From a virus: 48,145 nucleotides of DNA. How positions within the stretch are numbered: position 1 is the stretch's first letter; each line of letters begins with the position of its first letter. This document shows, piece by piece, positions 21,175 through 27,722 of this stretch. The notes under the pieces are model-generated. The model did no database searches and was not told the DNA's origin. It worked only from the letters and a program-made list of their open reading frames with translations. The stretch covers positions 1-48,145 of IMG/VR virus record IMGVR_UViG_3300046811_000186. One strand, written 5' to 3'. Position numbers and translations under genes: made by a program.

Positions 21175-21382
21175 AACGTTCTCTACCTGGAGCGCTTTGT
21201 TGGACGCTATCGATAGCGGTAAGCGTATCTATTACCAAGCGCCTCTAGACTACCAAGCGCATGCGGTTAAGGTCCGCATTCTGGACAATGGCAAGGTTCG
21301 CGTTACTCCTCCCGCATATTCGGATGCAGACTCCTTCACTGCGGATGTTTTTCACCTGGAGCGGTTCAAGGTGACTATATGA
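21161..21382 (+). CDS. Early protein, 73 aa
   Basis: GGAGGAGG at 21144-21151 sets the ATG at 21161, which overlaps the previous gene by 14 bases. The N-terminal helix (FETFSTWSALLDAIDSGKRI) is followed by beta strands (AVKVRILDNGKVRVTPP). It looks like a small SH3-like or beta-barrel domain; family not recognised. Confidence 0.65.
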   Translation: MSPFETFSTWSALLDAIDSGKRIYYQAPLDYQAHAVKVRILDNGKVRVTPPAYSDADSFTADVFHLERFKVTI

Positions 21383-21708
21383 CAGGTTTCCGCGTTACCT
21401 ACGACATTGTAACGGAGTATTCCGCGGCAGAAGGAGAATGTGCGGAAAGTGGATTCATTATCTCAGGCGGTTATCACGTAGACATTGATACAGCGCTTGC
21501 GGACGATGCCGGAGACTACAGCATGCGTCTCCGTGAAGCGCTCGACTACTGCTATCCGCAGGAGAATTGCGGTTCGTGGTTTACAGAGGTAGACGAACGC
21601 CTGGACTATCGGACAGGCGATAGCGAAACAAGGTCATTGCATCCGCCTCGCAACATTACCGCCTCAAGTTACAAGCGCCTTTGTAGGCTGTTCAAGGTGA
21701 AGGAGTAA
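21379..21708 (+). CDS. Early protein, 109 aa
   Basis: ATGA overlap with the gene before. Beta-rich N-terminus (FRVTYDIVTEYSAAEGECAE, then GFIISGGYHVDID) with a helix containing 'MRLREALDYC', and a C-terminal basic helix. Typical size and form of early phage accessory proteins; function unknown. Confidence 0.65.
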   Translation: MTGFRVTYDIVTEYSAAEGECAESGFIISGGYHVDIDTALADDAGDYSMRLREALDYCYPQENCGSWFTEVDERLDYRTGDSETRSLHPPRNITASSYKRLCRLFKVKE

Positions 21709-21710
21709 CC

Positions 21711-22157
21711 ATGTCATCAAAACGACAAACGACACAATACAACCATTGGCAGCGGGCAAAGTCCGCGCTATCGGACCTGTATATGTCCGCCAAGATATAC
21801 CGCCTCACGCATGCTCAGATACTCGAAAGGCGCTCTAAGCTATTCGAGTCCAACAGTTATAGGCGCCTCACAACCTACTATGTCGGATACATGCGTGGGT
21901 TAGACGATGCGTATATGGCGGATATCTGGCGCAATCATGTTGTGTGGATGCTAGGTCCAAAGTCCGGACCTACGCGACAGGTCCATACCGAATGGACAGA
22001 AGAAATGTCTACGCTCTGTCGGACACCTGGAGCGCTATTCGGCGGACACTACTGGACCGATGATAGCGGTAAACCGACAGATAAGGTGTTTACCGAATAC
22101 GCATGCACGAATGCAGCAAAGGAGGAGACCAATGCAGACGATAACAAAGCACTCTAG
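21711..22157 (+). CDS. Early protein, 148 aa
   Basis: AAGGAG lies before the ATG. Rich in Tyr, Trp, Arg and predicted mostly helical ('RAKSALSDLYMSAKIYRLTH', 'YRRLTTYYVGYMRGLDDAYM'), ending in an acidic tail. It overlaps the next gene by 26 bases. No family recognised. Confidence 0.7.
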   Translation: MSSKRQTTQYNHWQRAKSALSDLYMSAKIYRLTHAQILERRSKLFESNSYRRLTTYYVGYMRGLDDAYMADIWRNHVVWMLGPKSGPTRQVHTEWTEEMSTLCRTPGALFGGHYWTDDSGKPTDKVFTEYACTNAAKEETNADDNKAL

Positions 22158-22620
22158 CTATACGTTCGAAGTCCCGGACTACGGCTCGCACCTGGATATC
22201 GATACGCTTCAGGACATTGTAAAGCGCTCAGGTTCTCATTTCTTTGACCGCGAGACGATGAAATGGTTTCGCTCCAAAGTGGACGCCTATACGTATAGCG
22301 CTCCAGATGGATGGTATTTCGTGACAAGCGAGAAACATGAGAGCGCCTTTGCGGGAATTAATGAGGCGAGAGCGTATACCGTCCGTCGTATGAGTGTCGG
22401 GACATTGGATAACGGCTCGCAGGATATCCAATTGTATGAGTTAGAAGGATTCCAGCACTACGCGACATTGAACCGTGCTAGGACAGCGGCTCGCCTCGCA
22501 GCAAAGGAAGCTAGAGCGCTCTGCTCGCAGTGTCGCTTGCGTTTGTCCGCGGACTCCTCGCGGACAGTATGCGCCGAATGCACGGAGCGCCAGGAGAGGA
22601 GAGCAGATGTCAAAGCGTAG
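22132..22620 (+). CDS. Early protein with C-terminal zinc ribbon, 162 aa
   Basis: AAAGGAGGAG just before the ATG at 22132 selects this start over longer frames. The N-terminal domain contains 'LQDIVKRSGSHFFDRETMKW' and 'FRSKV', a pattern found in conserved phage proteins of unknown role, with a following beta segment. The C-terminus is a zinc ribbon (CSQCRLRLSADSSRTVCAEC, C-x2-C twice) and a basic tail. Nucleic-acid or host-protein binding is likely but not shown. Confidence 0.7.
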   Translation: MQTITKHSSYTFEVPDYGSHLDIDTLQDIVKRSGSHFFDRETMKWFRSKVDAYTYSAPDGWYFVTSEKHESAFAGINEARAYTVRRMSVGTLDNGSQDIQLYELEGFQHYATLNRARTAARLAAKEARALCSQCRLRLSADSSRTVCAECTERQERRADVKA

Positions 22621-22909
22621 GCGCTCGCCTCTCATCATTGACGCCTTGAACGCCTTAGCATCGCGGTTTGTTGGCGATGGGAATCACCTTAACTTTTACT
22701 TTGTGACAGACAGAGGACATACGCTTACGGTTACCGATGATTACCAATTAGCGCTTATGCGATGGGAAGCGAGCGCTAGGGAGACTCCATTGCACGAATG
22801 CACGCTTGAGGACAGGTTAACCGGCATCATCGCCTCCATTGAACCATTGGATGATACGCCCGATGCGCCGTTAGTGCGTTTAAATCCGGACTATCGGGAG
22901 GACAGATGA
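22607..22909 (+). CDS. Early protein, 100 aa
   Basis: GAGGAG before the ATG at 22607 and a 14-base overlap with the previous gene. The N-terminus is basic (MSKRRRSP), followed by an amphipathic helix, then 'LNFYFVTDRGHTLTVTDDYQ' and a helical segment. Alpha/beta small protein; not recognised. Confidence 0.65.
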   Translation: MSKRRRSPLIIDALNALASRFVGDGNHLNFYFVTDRGHTLTVTDDYQLALMRWEASARETPLHECTLEDRLTGIIASIEPLDDTPDAPLVRLNPDYREDR

Positions 22910-23109
22910 AAAACATCATCATCCATTTTCGCGATATCCGCTTACGCAACAATGCCGGTATGGACTTTCCAGCATGCTACGCCAATCCTCGAAACGGACT
23001 CCTGGATACTGACAAAGGCCGATTACTTGTCTCTAGCCTTGAATGCTTCGTGACGTGCAAACGGTGCAAGCGTAAGCATTGGCCCGGTATCCTCCAGGAG
23101 AGACCATGA
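22906..23109 (+). CDS. Early protein with CxxC, 67 aa
   Basis: ATGA-coupled to the previous gene. Strand-rich start (KNIIIHFRDIRLRNN), a Cys near residue 24, and 'LECFVTCKRCKRKHWPG' near the end with a CKRC pair, together a possible metal site. No family recognised. Confidence 0.6.
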   Translation: MKNIIIHFRDIRLRNNAGMDFPACYANPRNGLLDTDKGRLLVSSLECFVTCKRCKRKHWPGILQERP

Positions 23110-23534
23110 GAGACCTTGACGCCTTTACGCGAGCGTATCTCATTGCCGCATTGTGGACTTCCGACCCTTGCCCAGAGTCCGGAGAATTTGAAGAGAGAGA
23201 CGATTGGAGCATTGCACGTATTGATGCGCCGTCCATCGAACGCGCTATCGAAGTCTGCGCGGACTTTCAGAGCGCTAACCGTGCGGACCTGGACGAAGTA
23301 TCCGACACCTATCATGTAGACGATGCAAGGCATGGTGTGGACTTTTGGCTAACCCGCAATAGGCACGGGGCTGGATTCTGGGACAGAGGCTATGGCGCAT
23401 TAGGCGAGCGCCTCACAAGCGCCTCACATCCATATGGTGAAGCGTATGTGCAAGGTCCGGAAACCGCGGATAACGGTAGCGCAACAGAGGACATGATTGC
23501 GGCATGGGATGGAGTCATTAGCATTTATGACTAA
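23106..23534 (+). CDS. Conserved phage protein (FWLTRNRHGAGFWDRG), 142 aa
   Basis: ATGA-coupled, with AGGAGAG before the ATG at 23106. The N-terminus 'FTRAYLIAALWTSDP' and the core 'GVDFWLTRNRHGAGFWDRGY' with 'LTSASHPYGEAYVQG' form a signature that I know from many actinobacterial and proteobacterial phages. The family is widespread in early regions, but its biochemical role is unknown to me. This is the best conserved member of the block. Confidence 0.8.
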   Translation: MRDLDAFTRAYLIAALWTSDPCPESGEFEERDDWSIARIDAPSIERAIEVCADFQSANRADLDEVSDTYHVDDARHGVDFWLTRNRHGAGFWDRGYGALGERLTSASHPYGEAYVQGPETADNGSATEDMIAAWDGVISIYD

Positions 23535-23769
23535 ACAAGATAGGCAAATGGTGAAGATTGTCCGCGCTATCAATGCGGGCAAATGGACGGACGATTTGCC
23601 CAATTGGGCGAATGCAAATCTTACAGTAACTACGTTCGATGATGAGCATGAGGAGGCGAGCGCCTTGCGAGCCGTTCAAACCGCGGAAGCGTATACGGTT
23701 CTAAGACTTAGCGCAGATGGCGCTTGGGACATGTTCTCCTTTCTCCGCGCATGCGGGTTAGTCGCGTAA
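23527..23769 (+). CDS. Early protein, 80 aa
   Basis: The ATG at 23527 overlaps the previous gene by eight bases; the ribosome site is weak (GGAG about 14 bases before). The N-terminus is helical and basic (TKQDRQMVKIVRAINAGKWT), the rest mixed. Last gene of the tight cluster. No family recognised. Confidence 0.6.
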   Translation: MTKQDRQMVKIVRAINAGKWTDDLPNWANANLTVTTFDDEHEEASALRAVQTAEAYTVLRLSADGAWDMFSFLRACGLVA

Positions 23770-23779
23770 ACGCTACCAC

Positions 23780-23825
23780 GTTAACTAGTTAACACGGAAT
23801 TCATACCCATAACCATACGGTTATG
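23780..23825. promoter_or_regulatory. Palindrome GTTAACTAGTTAAC plus hairpin before last early gene
   Basis: A perfect 14-bp palindrome at 23780-23793 shares the GTTAACT core with the palindrome at 19382-19395. A 7-bp hairpin CATAACC-ATAC-GGTTATG follows at 23808-23825. Both lie in the 72-bp gap before the gene at 23842, so this gene is probably regulated separately from the block before it. Confidence 0.45.
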
Positions 23826-23841
23826 AAAGGATACAGAACCG

Positions 23842-24093
23842 ATGAGCCCCAAAGCAGTAAAGACGGCAGAAACGGCGCAAACGCTCGCAAGTTTCCAACA
23901 TGGTAGCGGTAACGGCGCTATCGCCTCCGATGATGAAACGTTAATCCTGGAGGCGCTTATCATTGCGAGCGGTCACCTGGAGGAAAGCGCCAAAGCGATA
24001 CGCTTGTATGAGCCGCGGTCACCGTTAGCCTTGCGTCTGACAGGCTTCGCGGATAAAATGACTGACTTGCACGCTCGCTACACGAATGCCTAA
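23842..24093 (+). CDS. Small early protein, 83 aa
   Basis: AAAGG about 12 bases before the ATG. Ala/Ser/Thr-rich start, then two helices (TLILEALIIASGHLEESAKA and LALRLTGFADKMTDLHARY). No motif recognised. It is separated from the tight cluster by a palindrome-containing gap and followed by a hairpin terminator. Confidence 0.65.
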   Translation: MSPKAVKTAETAQTLASFQHGSGNGAIASDDETLILEALIIASGHLEESAKAIRLYEPRSPLALRLTGFADKMTDLHARYTNA

Positions 24094-24106
24094 GCGATAC
24101 CGCTAG

Positions 24107-24132
24107 CGAGTCCGCAATCTACCGCGGACTCG
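24107..24132 (+). terminator. Strong hairpin at end of early block
   Basis: A perfect 9-bp stem CGAGTCCGC/GCGGACTCG with an eight-base loop, 14 bases after the last stop, followed by TTCCCTCCTTCGTTCCC. The T-tract is broken by C, so it is an imperfect intrinsic terminator, but the position supports the role. Confidence 0.55.
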
Positions 24133-24232
24133 TTCCCTCCTTCGTTCCCTCTGTCAAGTCCCGTCCGATAAGGAATCTTATGTTAACTTGCGCCTACTCC
24201 AGGTGAGCGCATAGGCGCCTTCCGCCGTCAAG

Positions 24233-24436
24233 GTGCAAGTGCTTTGCGTCCCAAAGCGTGCAACGCAGTGATAGCTAGTGATAGGCAGTGATAGACTGTG
24301 CAACGCTATGCCATCACTGTGCAATCTAGTGATAGATAGTGATAGGCTGTGAAGTTACGCGCAGTAGGTATGCAATGGTGTGCAACCCAGTGATAGACCG
24401 TGCAGTAGGGGGACACCCCGTGCAGTTGTGTGCATC
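24233..24436. repeat. Iteron-like array of AGTGATAG and GTGCAA motifs (origin candidate)
   Basis: AGTGATAG occurs six times, at 24267, 24277, 24287, 24328, 24338 and 24389. The first three and the next two are spaced exactly 10 bases apart, one helical turn. GTGCAA occurs at 24233, 24258, 24298, 24319 and 24380, with variants (ATGCAA, GTGCAG twice, GTGCAT) in between; two of the copies are GTGCAACGC, 40 bases apart. No gene is present in 24094-24551. Phased, clustered repeats in a convergent intergenic region are typical of replication origins or partition sites. Flanking hairpins are at 24168-24181 and 24241-24257. Confidence 0.6.
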
Positions 24437-24474
24437 AGTGGGTCGCGGTGCCCCAGCGAAATTTTTTCCCAATG

Positions 24475-24508
24475 AAAAAGGCCCGACCCTCGGTGAGAGA
24501 GTCGAGCC
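24475..24508 (-). terminator. Intrinsic terminator of leftward block
   Basis: On the minus strand GGCTCGAC pairs with GTCGGGCC (one G-U pair, which would be a mismatch on the plus strand), followed directly by TTTTTC. It ends the minus-strand unit that starts at 27973. Confidence 0.8.
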
Positions 24509-24522
24509 AAAAGTCGAATCGG

Positions 24523-24556
24523 TATTAACTGTATTAACTGAGTTAACCCAGTTAAT
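24523..24556. repeat. Tandem TATTAACTG repeats with inverted copy
   Basis: TATTAACTG is present twice in tandem (24523-24540), followed by AGTTAACC and an inverted CAGTTAAT (24549-24556), giving a perfect 8-bp inverted repeat with an eight-base spacer. The motif matches the palindromes at 19382 and 23780. It overlaps the end of the metallopeptidase-like gene. Confidence 0.5.
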
Positions 24557-25064
24557 CCCGGAGCACCATCGCCGCGTGGTAGATAGCCGGGAATTCCGTC
24601 ATCAGGAATCCCGCACAGGTCCACCGAGCCGGCGAGAGATAGCGCGCATGTTCGAGGAGCGCGTCTCCACGGGTTAACAGCGCCACGCCTTCCGCGAAGC
24701 AATCACCTTCGGGACCACTCACCCAATTAGGCTGCATCGTGTGACCGCCTTCATGCGCGAGCACTGCCGCACGCGCCGACCAGTGCAAACCCTCCTCAAT
24801 GAAAATCATGTGCTTGCTGGGGACCGTCAACCCATAGACGGACTGACCCATGAAGTTCAGGTCCTTCTCATACTTGACTTCCCAACTCAGGGAGACGAGG
24901 CGAGCCTCCAGGTTCAGGGCATCCCAGTATCCCTGGTCATCCGAGGAGAACCGCGTTTGCCCCGGATGCACCATGAACATCTCTGCGCCCAGAAGGACCA
25001 GCCGAACCGGGGCCAGCATATACAGCATCCCAACCAGGATGCCCAGTGTCACGTATCGAACCAT
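24552..25064 (-). CDS. Membrane-anchored HEGGH metallopeptidase-like protein, 170 aa
   Basis: Residues about 4-25 are an N-terminal membrane helix or uncleaved signal (VTLGILVGMLYMLAPVRLVL). The domain behind it has a zincin motif in 'AVLAHEGGHTMQPNW' (HExxH) with a downstream acidic 'GDCFAEGVALL' that could supply the third ligand. The layout suggests a periplasmic or extracellular zinc peptidase. With no endolysin recognised elsewhere, it might take part in wall or envelope degradation; that is an inference. Last gene of the leftward block, ended by a strong terminator. Confidence 0.75.
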   Translation of the reverse strand: MVRYVTLGILVGMLYMLAPVRLVLLGAEMFMVHPGQTRFSSDDQGYWDALNLEARLVSLSWEVKYEKDLNFMGQSVYGLTVPSKHMIFIEEGLHWSARAAVLAHEGGHTMQPNWVSGPEGDCFAEGVALLTRGDALLEHARYLSPARWTCAGFLMTEFPAIYHAAMVLRD

Positions 25065-25120
25065 CGCCTATGTCTCCTGTGAAACGGGTAACGTGTTTCG
25101 CGCGCCTCTTCGAGTCGCGC

Positions 25121-26470
25121 TTAGCCTCCGCAGGTCCATCCTGCGCTTCTAAAGTAATCTCGGCTTCTCTGCTGGTCCTCGCTGGTCTGTTGCCCCCTAA
25201 TGAAGTAGTATTCGCCGACCCATTCAAACGCGCAGTGGACGTAGGGTCCACGCGGAGACCCTGGAGCCAAGTAACCGGCGCCGCTGAAGCTGTCGGCGTC
25301 CCCTGGCTGGTCGCCCGGCTTCCTGTAGAGGAACCCCAGCATCCTGGCGCCAATCTGCCAAATCATGTTCCCGTTGTAGTCGGGTCGTCCTAGGCTATCG
25401 AATCCGTTGATGTGGACTCGCCAGTCGCTATCGTTGGGTCCGTTGAATTCGGCAAGCAGGAGGTCTGCCCAGACCATACGCCCGCCCGGCTGATAGTCCG
25501 CCCCGCCCTCACCTACCGGGATTCGTCCCGGCTGATGTTCGATGCCGCAATACACGAACAGGGCTCGGCATTTCTCTCCCCACTCCTGGACGTGCTCCGG
25601 GGTGTAACCGTAGAACACGCCATCGAATCCCGGCAGCACGACCACGTAAGGAGCAAGGTCTCCATACTTGCTTTCCCTGAGCTGGTGCCTGAGGGAGTCG
25701 AGCTGAGCCATCGCAACCGGGAACCCCGCCTCGCCATCGTCACCTCCAAGGAAAAGAATCTGCTTGTTGAATCCGTTGCGCGCCGCCTCGGCGACAAGGT
25801 CCGCGATGCGACCGTCGTTCGGGTCCGACCAATCCAGGGGGCCGAACCTGTCCGCACTATAGGGCTGTCCCGGCTCGTCGTAGAGCGGGGGTCCACTGGG
25901 CAAGAAGATAAGCGCATGGCTATCTCCGCCCGGCCACGCGGTCGAGGCGTGCTTGGCCGCATACACAGCCGCCCGGTCCGCGTCGTTCAACCAGGGCAGC
26001 GCGGGCTCGAACCAGGGGAGCAGCCCATACTGCTCCGTCTGCACATAGAGCCCTTGGAACGTGATGTGGAGCTGCAGAATCTCGTCCCGTGTGGGAGGCG
26101 CTGGTAACGGTGGAATGTTGGGCTTCAGCTCGAAGATAACATTCTGCATGTCAATCTTCGGAGGCTCGATGCTCCAGCCGTTCTTCACGAAGCCGTCCGC
26201 GGTAATCCACACGTCGCTGTAGGGAATCTCGGACGTGAACAGCGCGTAGCCGTCGCCGTTCGACAGCTTATGCACGTAGCCGGTCGAACTGTTCACCGCG
26301 ATATCCGCGCCCACGATAGGCGCGTTGCACGGCTGTGAGGCGTTCGAGCATGAGACGATGCCAAACGTATAGACCGGCACCGTGGTCGGCGGAGGCTGCG
26401 TGGGTGGGCGTCCGCCTGAGATAGCCCCACAGCCAGTGAATAACAGCGCGGCGAGAAGAATTCTCTTCAT
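25121..26470 (-). CDS. Exported lipoprotein with carboxypeptidase-regulatory-like domain, 449 aa
   Basis: The ATG at 26470 overlaps the upstream stop (TAATG) and opens a lipoprotein signal (MKRILLAALLFTGCGAISGG, lipobox FTGC). A Pro-rich linker is followed by a beta domain (about 35-110, with 'NAPIVGADIAVNSSTGYV') like carboxypeptidase regulatory domains. The remaining 320 residues are rich in Trp, Gly and Asp ('DRFGPLDWSDPNDGRIADLV', 'EHAQEWGEKCRA'-like stretches, 'AFEWVGEYYFIRG') and look like a glycosidase-type barrel, though I cannot name catalytic residues. Possibly a cell-surface exclusion factor or glycan-degrading enzyme. Confidence 0.75.
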   Translation of the reverse strand: MKRILLAALLFTGCGAISGGRPPTQPPPTTVPVYTFGIVSCSNASQPCNAPIVGADIAVNSSTGYVHKLSNGDGYALFTSEIPYSDVWITADGFVKNGWSIEPPKIDMQNVIFELKPNIPPLPAPPTRDEILQLHITFQGLYVQTEQYGLLPWFEPALPWLNDADRAAVYAAKHASTAWPGGDSHALIFLPSGPPLYDEPGQPYSADRFGPLDWSDPNDGRIADLVAEAARNGFNKQILFLGGDDGEAGFPVAMAQLDSLRHQLRESKYGDLAPYVVVLPGFDGVFYGYTPEHVQEWGEKCRALFVYCGIEHQPGRIPVGEGGADYQPGGRMVWADLLLAEFNGPNDSDWRVHINGFDSLGRPDYNGNMIWQIGARMLGFLYRKPGDQPGDADSFSGAGYLAPGSPRGPYVHCAFEWVGEYYFIRGQQTSEDQQRSRDYFRSAGWTCGG

Positions 26471-26649
26471 TACGCGGGTCTCCTTGACGCTGGCACCATG
26501 AGGGTCGGCGTCGTCCACGGGTCCGTGAGCATCTGGAACGCGAGACGCAGGTCTACGCGCTCCTCAGGTGTGACGGGCACGGGAAGATTTTCTTGTGTCT
26601 CGGCTAACCTGCACAGGGTTCGCAGGACTTGCGCTCGCGTGCGTGACAT
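26470..26649 (-). CDS. Small helical protein, 59 aa
   Basis: The ATG at 26649 is preceded by AAGGAT, and the stop forms TAATG with the lipoprotein start. The N-terminal 86 bases overlap the preceding gene in a different frame. The sequence is one or two helices (SRTRAQVLRTLCRLAETQEN, then VTPEERVDLRLAFQML). Function unknown. Confidence 0.55.
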   Translation of the reverse strand: MSRTRAQVLRTLCRLAETQENLPVPVTPEERVDLRLAFQMLTDPWTTPTLMVPASRRPA

Positions 26650-26878
26650 CGGGGATATCCTTTTCTGGTGTTCCATCGGGTTTAAGGGTGTAGCGTTCAT
26701 AGTAGCTCGGGTAAAGGTGGATGAAGTCGAACCAGTCGTAGCCATCCGTCTTATCCCATACGATGCATTCAGTCGGGTCGATGTGATAAAGCGCTATCAG
26801 GTCTTCCGCGGTGACCTCGACGCGCTCTTTCGCTTTAGCACTTACCGGAGGCAGCGAACCCGGATGCAAGGCATACAT
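26564..26878 (-). CDS. Hypothetical protein, 104 aa
   Basis: TGAGGTG lies eight bases before the ATG at 26878. The core 'VEVTAEDLIALYHIDPTECI' followed by 'YDWFDFIHLYPSYYERYTL' looks like a conserved phage domain; the last 35 residues are low complexity and lie in the overlap with the next gene. It overlaps the upstream gene by 44 bases. Family not recognised. Confidence 0.6.
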   Translation of the reverse strand: MYALHPGSLPPVSAKAKERVEVTAEDLIALYHIDPTECIVWDKTDGYDWFDFIHLYPSYYERYTLKPDGTPEKDIPDVTHASASPANPVQVSRDTRKSSRARHT

Positions 26879-27083
26879 CTTTATCACACCTCATTTCGTA
26901 GACAATGGGTTGCCGGGCACGCGCCTGGATATACTGTTCGCGCAGTTCCAGGAGCGCAGTGACGTAGGCTATAAGTCCGACACAGAGCGCATCGACTTCA
27001 GAGTAGCCACCGTCTTCGATAGCTCGCAGCACGTTGCGAACACCGGGCTCTATGAGCGCCAGTTCTTCGAGCTTCCCTCGCAT
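26835..27083 (-). CDS. Hypothetical helical protein, 82 aa
   Basis: The ATG at 27083 forms TAATG with the upstream stop; GGAGG lies further upstream, and in-frame ATG 27089 is an alternative. Mostly helical ('KLEELALIEPGVRNVLRAIE', 'YSEVDALCVGLIAYVTALLE') with a C-terminal Cys pair (RCDKDVC). Unknown function. Confidence 0.6.
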   Translation of the reverse strand: MRGKLEELALIEPGVRNVLRAIEDGGYSEVDALCVGLIAYVTALLELREQYIQARARQPIVYEMRCDKDVCLASGFAASGKC

Positions 27084-27289
27084 TACCATACATCCTCCCA
27101 CTTGATGCCGCAGGACCGGAGGAATTCCTCGTCAGTCCAGTTCAGCGGCTTATCGATTTGGGCTACTCGGCGCTCCCGGTAGCCGCAGGTGCATTTCTTC
27201 GCCTCATTCGGGGTCGTGCTCTTGATAAGCCCGTTCCACTCGAACACGTCGCAGTAGTCGTTGTGTTTGTCCTCGTTCTCAGCGGCCAT
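27083..27289 (-). CDS. Zinc-ribbon-like small protein, 68 aa
   Basis: Starts with an acidic segment (MAAENEDKHNDYCDVFEWNG), followed by 'KKCTCGYRERRVAQ', with a third Cys near the N-terminus and a fourth near residue 60. These could coordinate zinc. The start overlaps the end of the FmdB-like gene by 11 bases. No family recognised. Confidence 0.6.
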   Translation of the reverse strand: MAAENEDKHNDYCDVFEWNGLIKSTTPNEAKKCTCGYRERRVAQIDKPLNWTDEEFLRSCGIKWEDVW

Positions 27290-27455
27290 TGGAGTATCCG
27301 TTCTTCGCGCTGTAGCCGGTGATGGTGAAGTTGGGCGCTGCGGGCTGTTTCTCCAGGGTCCCGCCGCAAAGGCAGCGGACTGTCTCCCATCCCAGCGGCA
27401 CCGAGTATTCTACGACCTTCCCGCATTCGTTGCATTTAAAGTCATATCTGGGCAT
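27279..27455 (-). CDS. FmdB-type zinc ribbon protein, 58 aa
   Basis: GAGGG precedes the ATG at 27455, which overlaps the upstream stop (TGATG). 'MPRYDFKCNECGKVVEYSVP' followed by 'ETVRCLCGGTLEKQP' is the classic FmdB zinc-ribbon pattern (C-x2-C and C-x-C). Members of this family are small putative regulators. In phages they are frequent but uncharacterised. Confidence 0.75.
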   Translation of the reverse strand: MPRYDFKCNECGKVVEYSVPLGWETVRCLCGGTLEKQPAAPNFTITGYSAKNGYSNGR

Positions 27456-27628
27456 CAGTCCCTCTTTGACTTCGAGAGTTTTGGCACGGACTCTCGAATC
27501 CGCCATGCTAACTCGACCAAGCAAGACCCCGAACAGACGGTCTCGTGGAGACCAAGGTCGGGCTGAATAACTTGGAAGATGCTGTCTGCTGGTTCAATCT
27601 CCCGGTGACAGTTGCTACAGTTGGGCAT
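27455..27628 (-). CDS. Zinc-ribbon microprotein, 57 aa
   Basis: Starts MPNCSNCHREIEPADSIF, with a second Cys pair in 'ETVCSGSCLVEL'; the two pairs 25 residues apart make a zinc ribbon. The stop overlaps the next start (TGATG), and AAGAGG lies about ten bases before the ATG. A basic C-terminal tail (PKLSKSKRD) suggests nucleic-acid contact. Confidence 0.65.
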   Translation of the reverse strand: MPNCSNCHREIEPADSIFQVIQPDLGLHETVCSGSCLVELAWRIRESVPKLSKSKRD

Positions 27629-27722
27629 CGGTGTTGAACCTCTTGCATCGCGGGCACTGCGCGCGGTCAGTGACCCAGTTCCAGTTGAAGCAGACCCGGC
27701 ACTTCCACCATTTGAATGCCAT
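27615..27722 (-). CDS. Zinc-ribbon microprotein, 35 aa
   Basis: AGGAGG lies eight bases before the ATG, which forms TAATG with the upstream stop. The 35 residues are a minimal zinc ribbon: KWWKCRVCFNWNWVTDRAQ with the second pair CPRC. It overlaps the following gene by 14 bases. Function unknown. Confidence 0.6.
   Translation of the reverse strand: MAFKWWKCRVCFNWNWVTDRAQCPRCKRFNTDAQL

Noticed and set aside
24233-24436. CRISPR array
   Set aside because: Repeats are 6-8 bp with 10-bp phasing, far too short and close for CRISPR repeats and spacers, and no cas genes are present.
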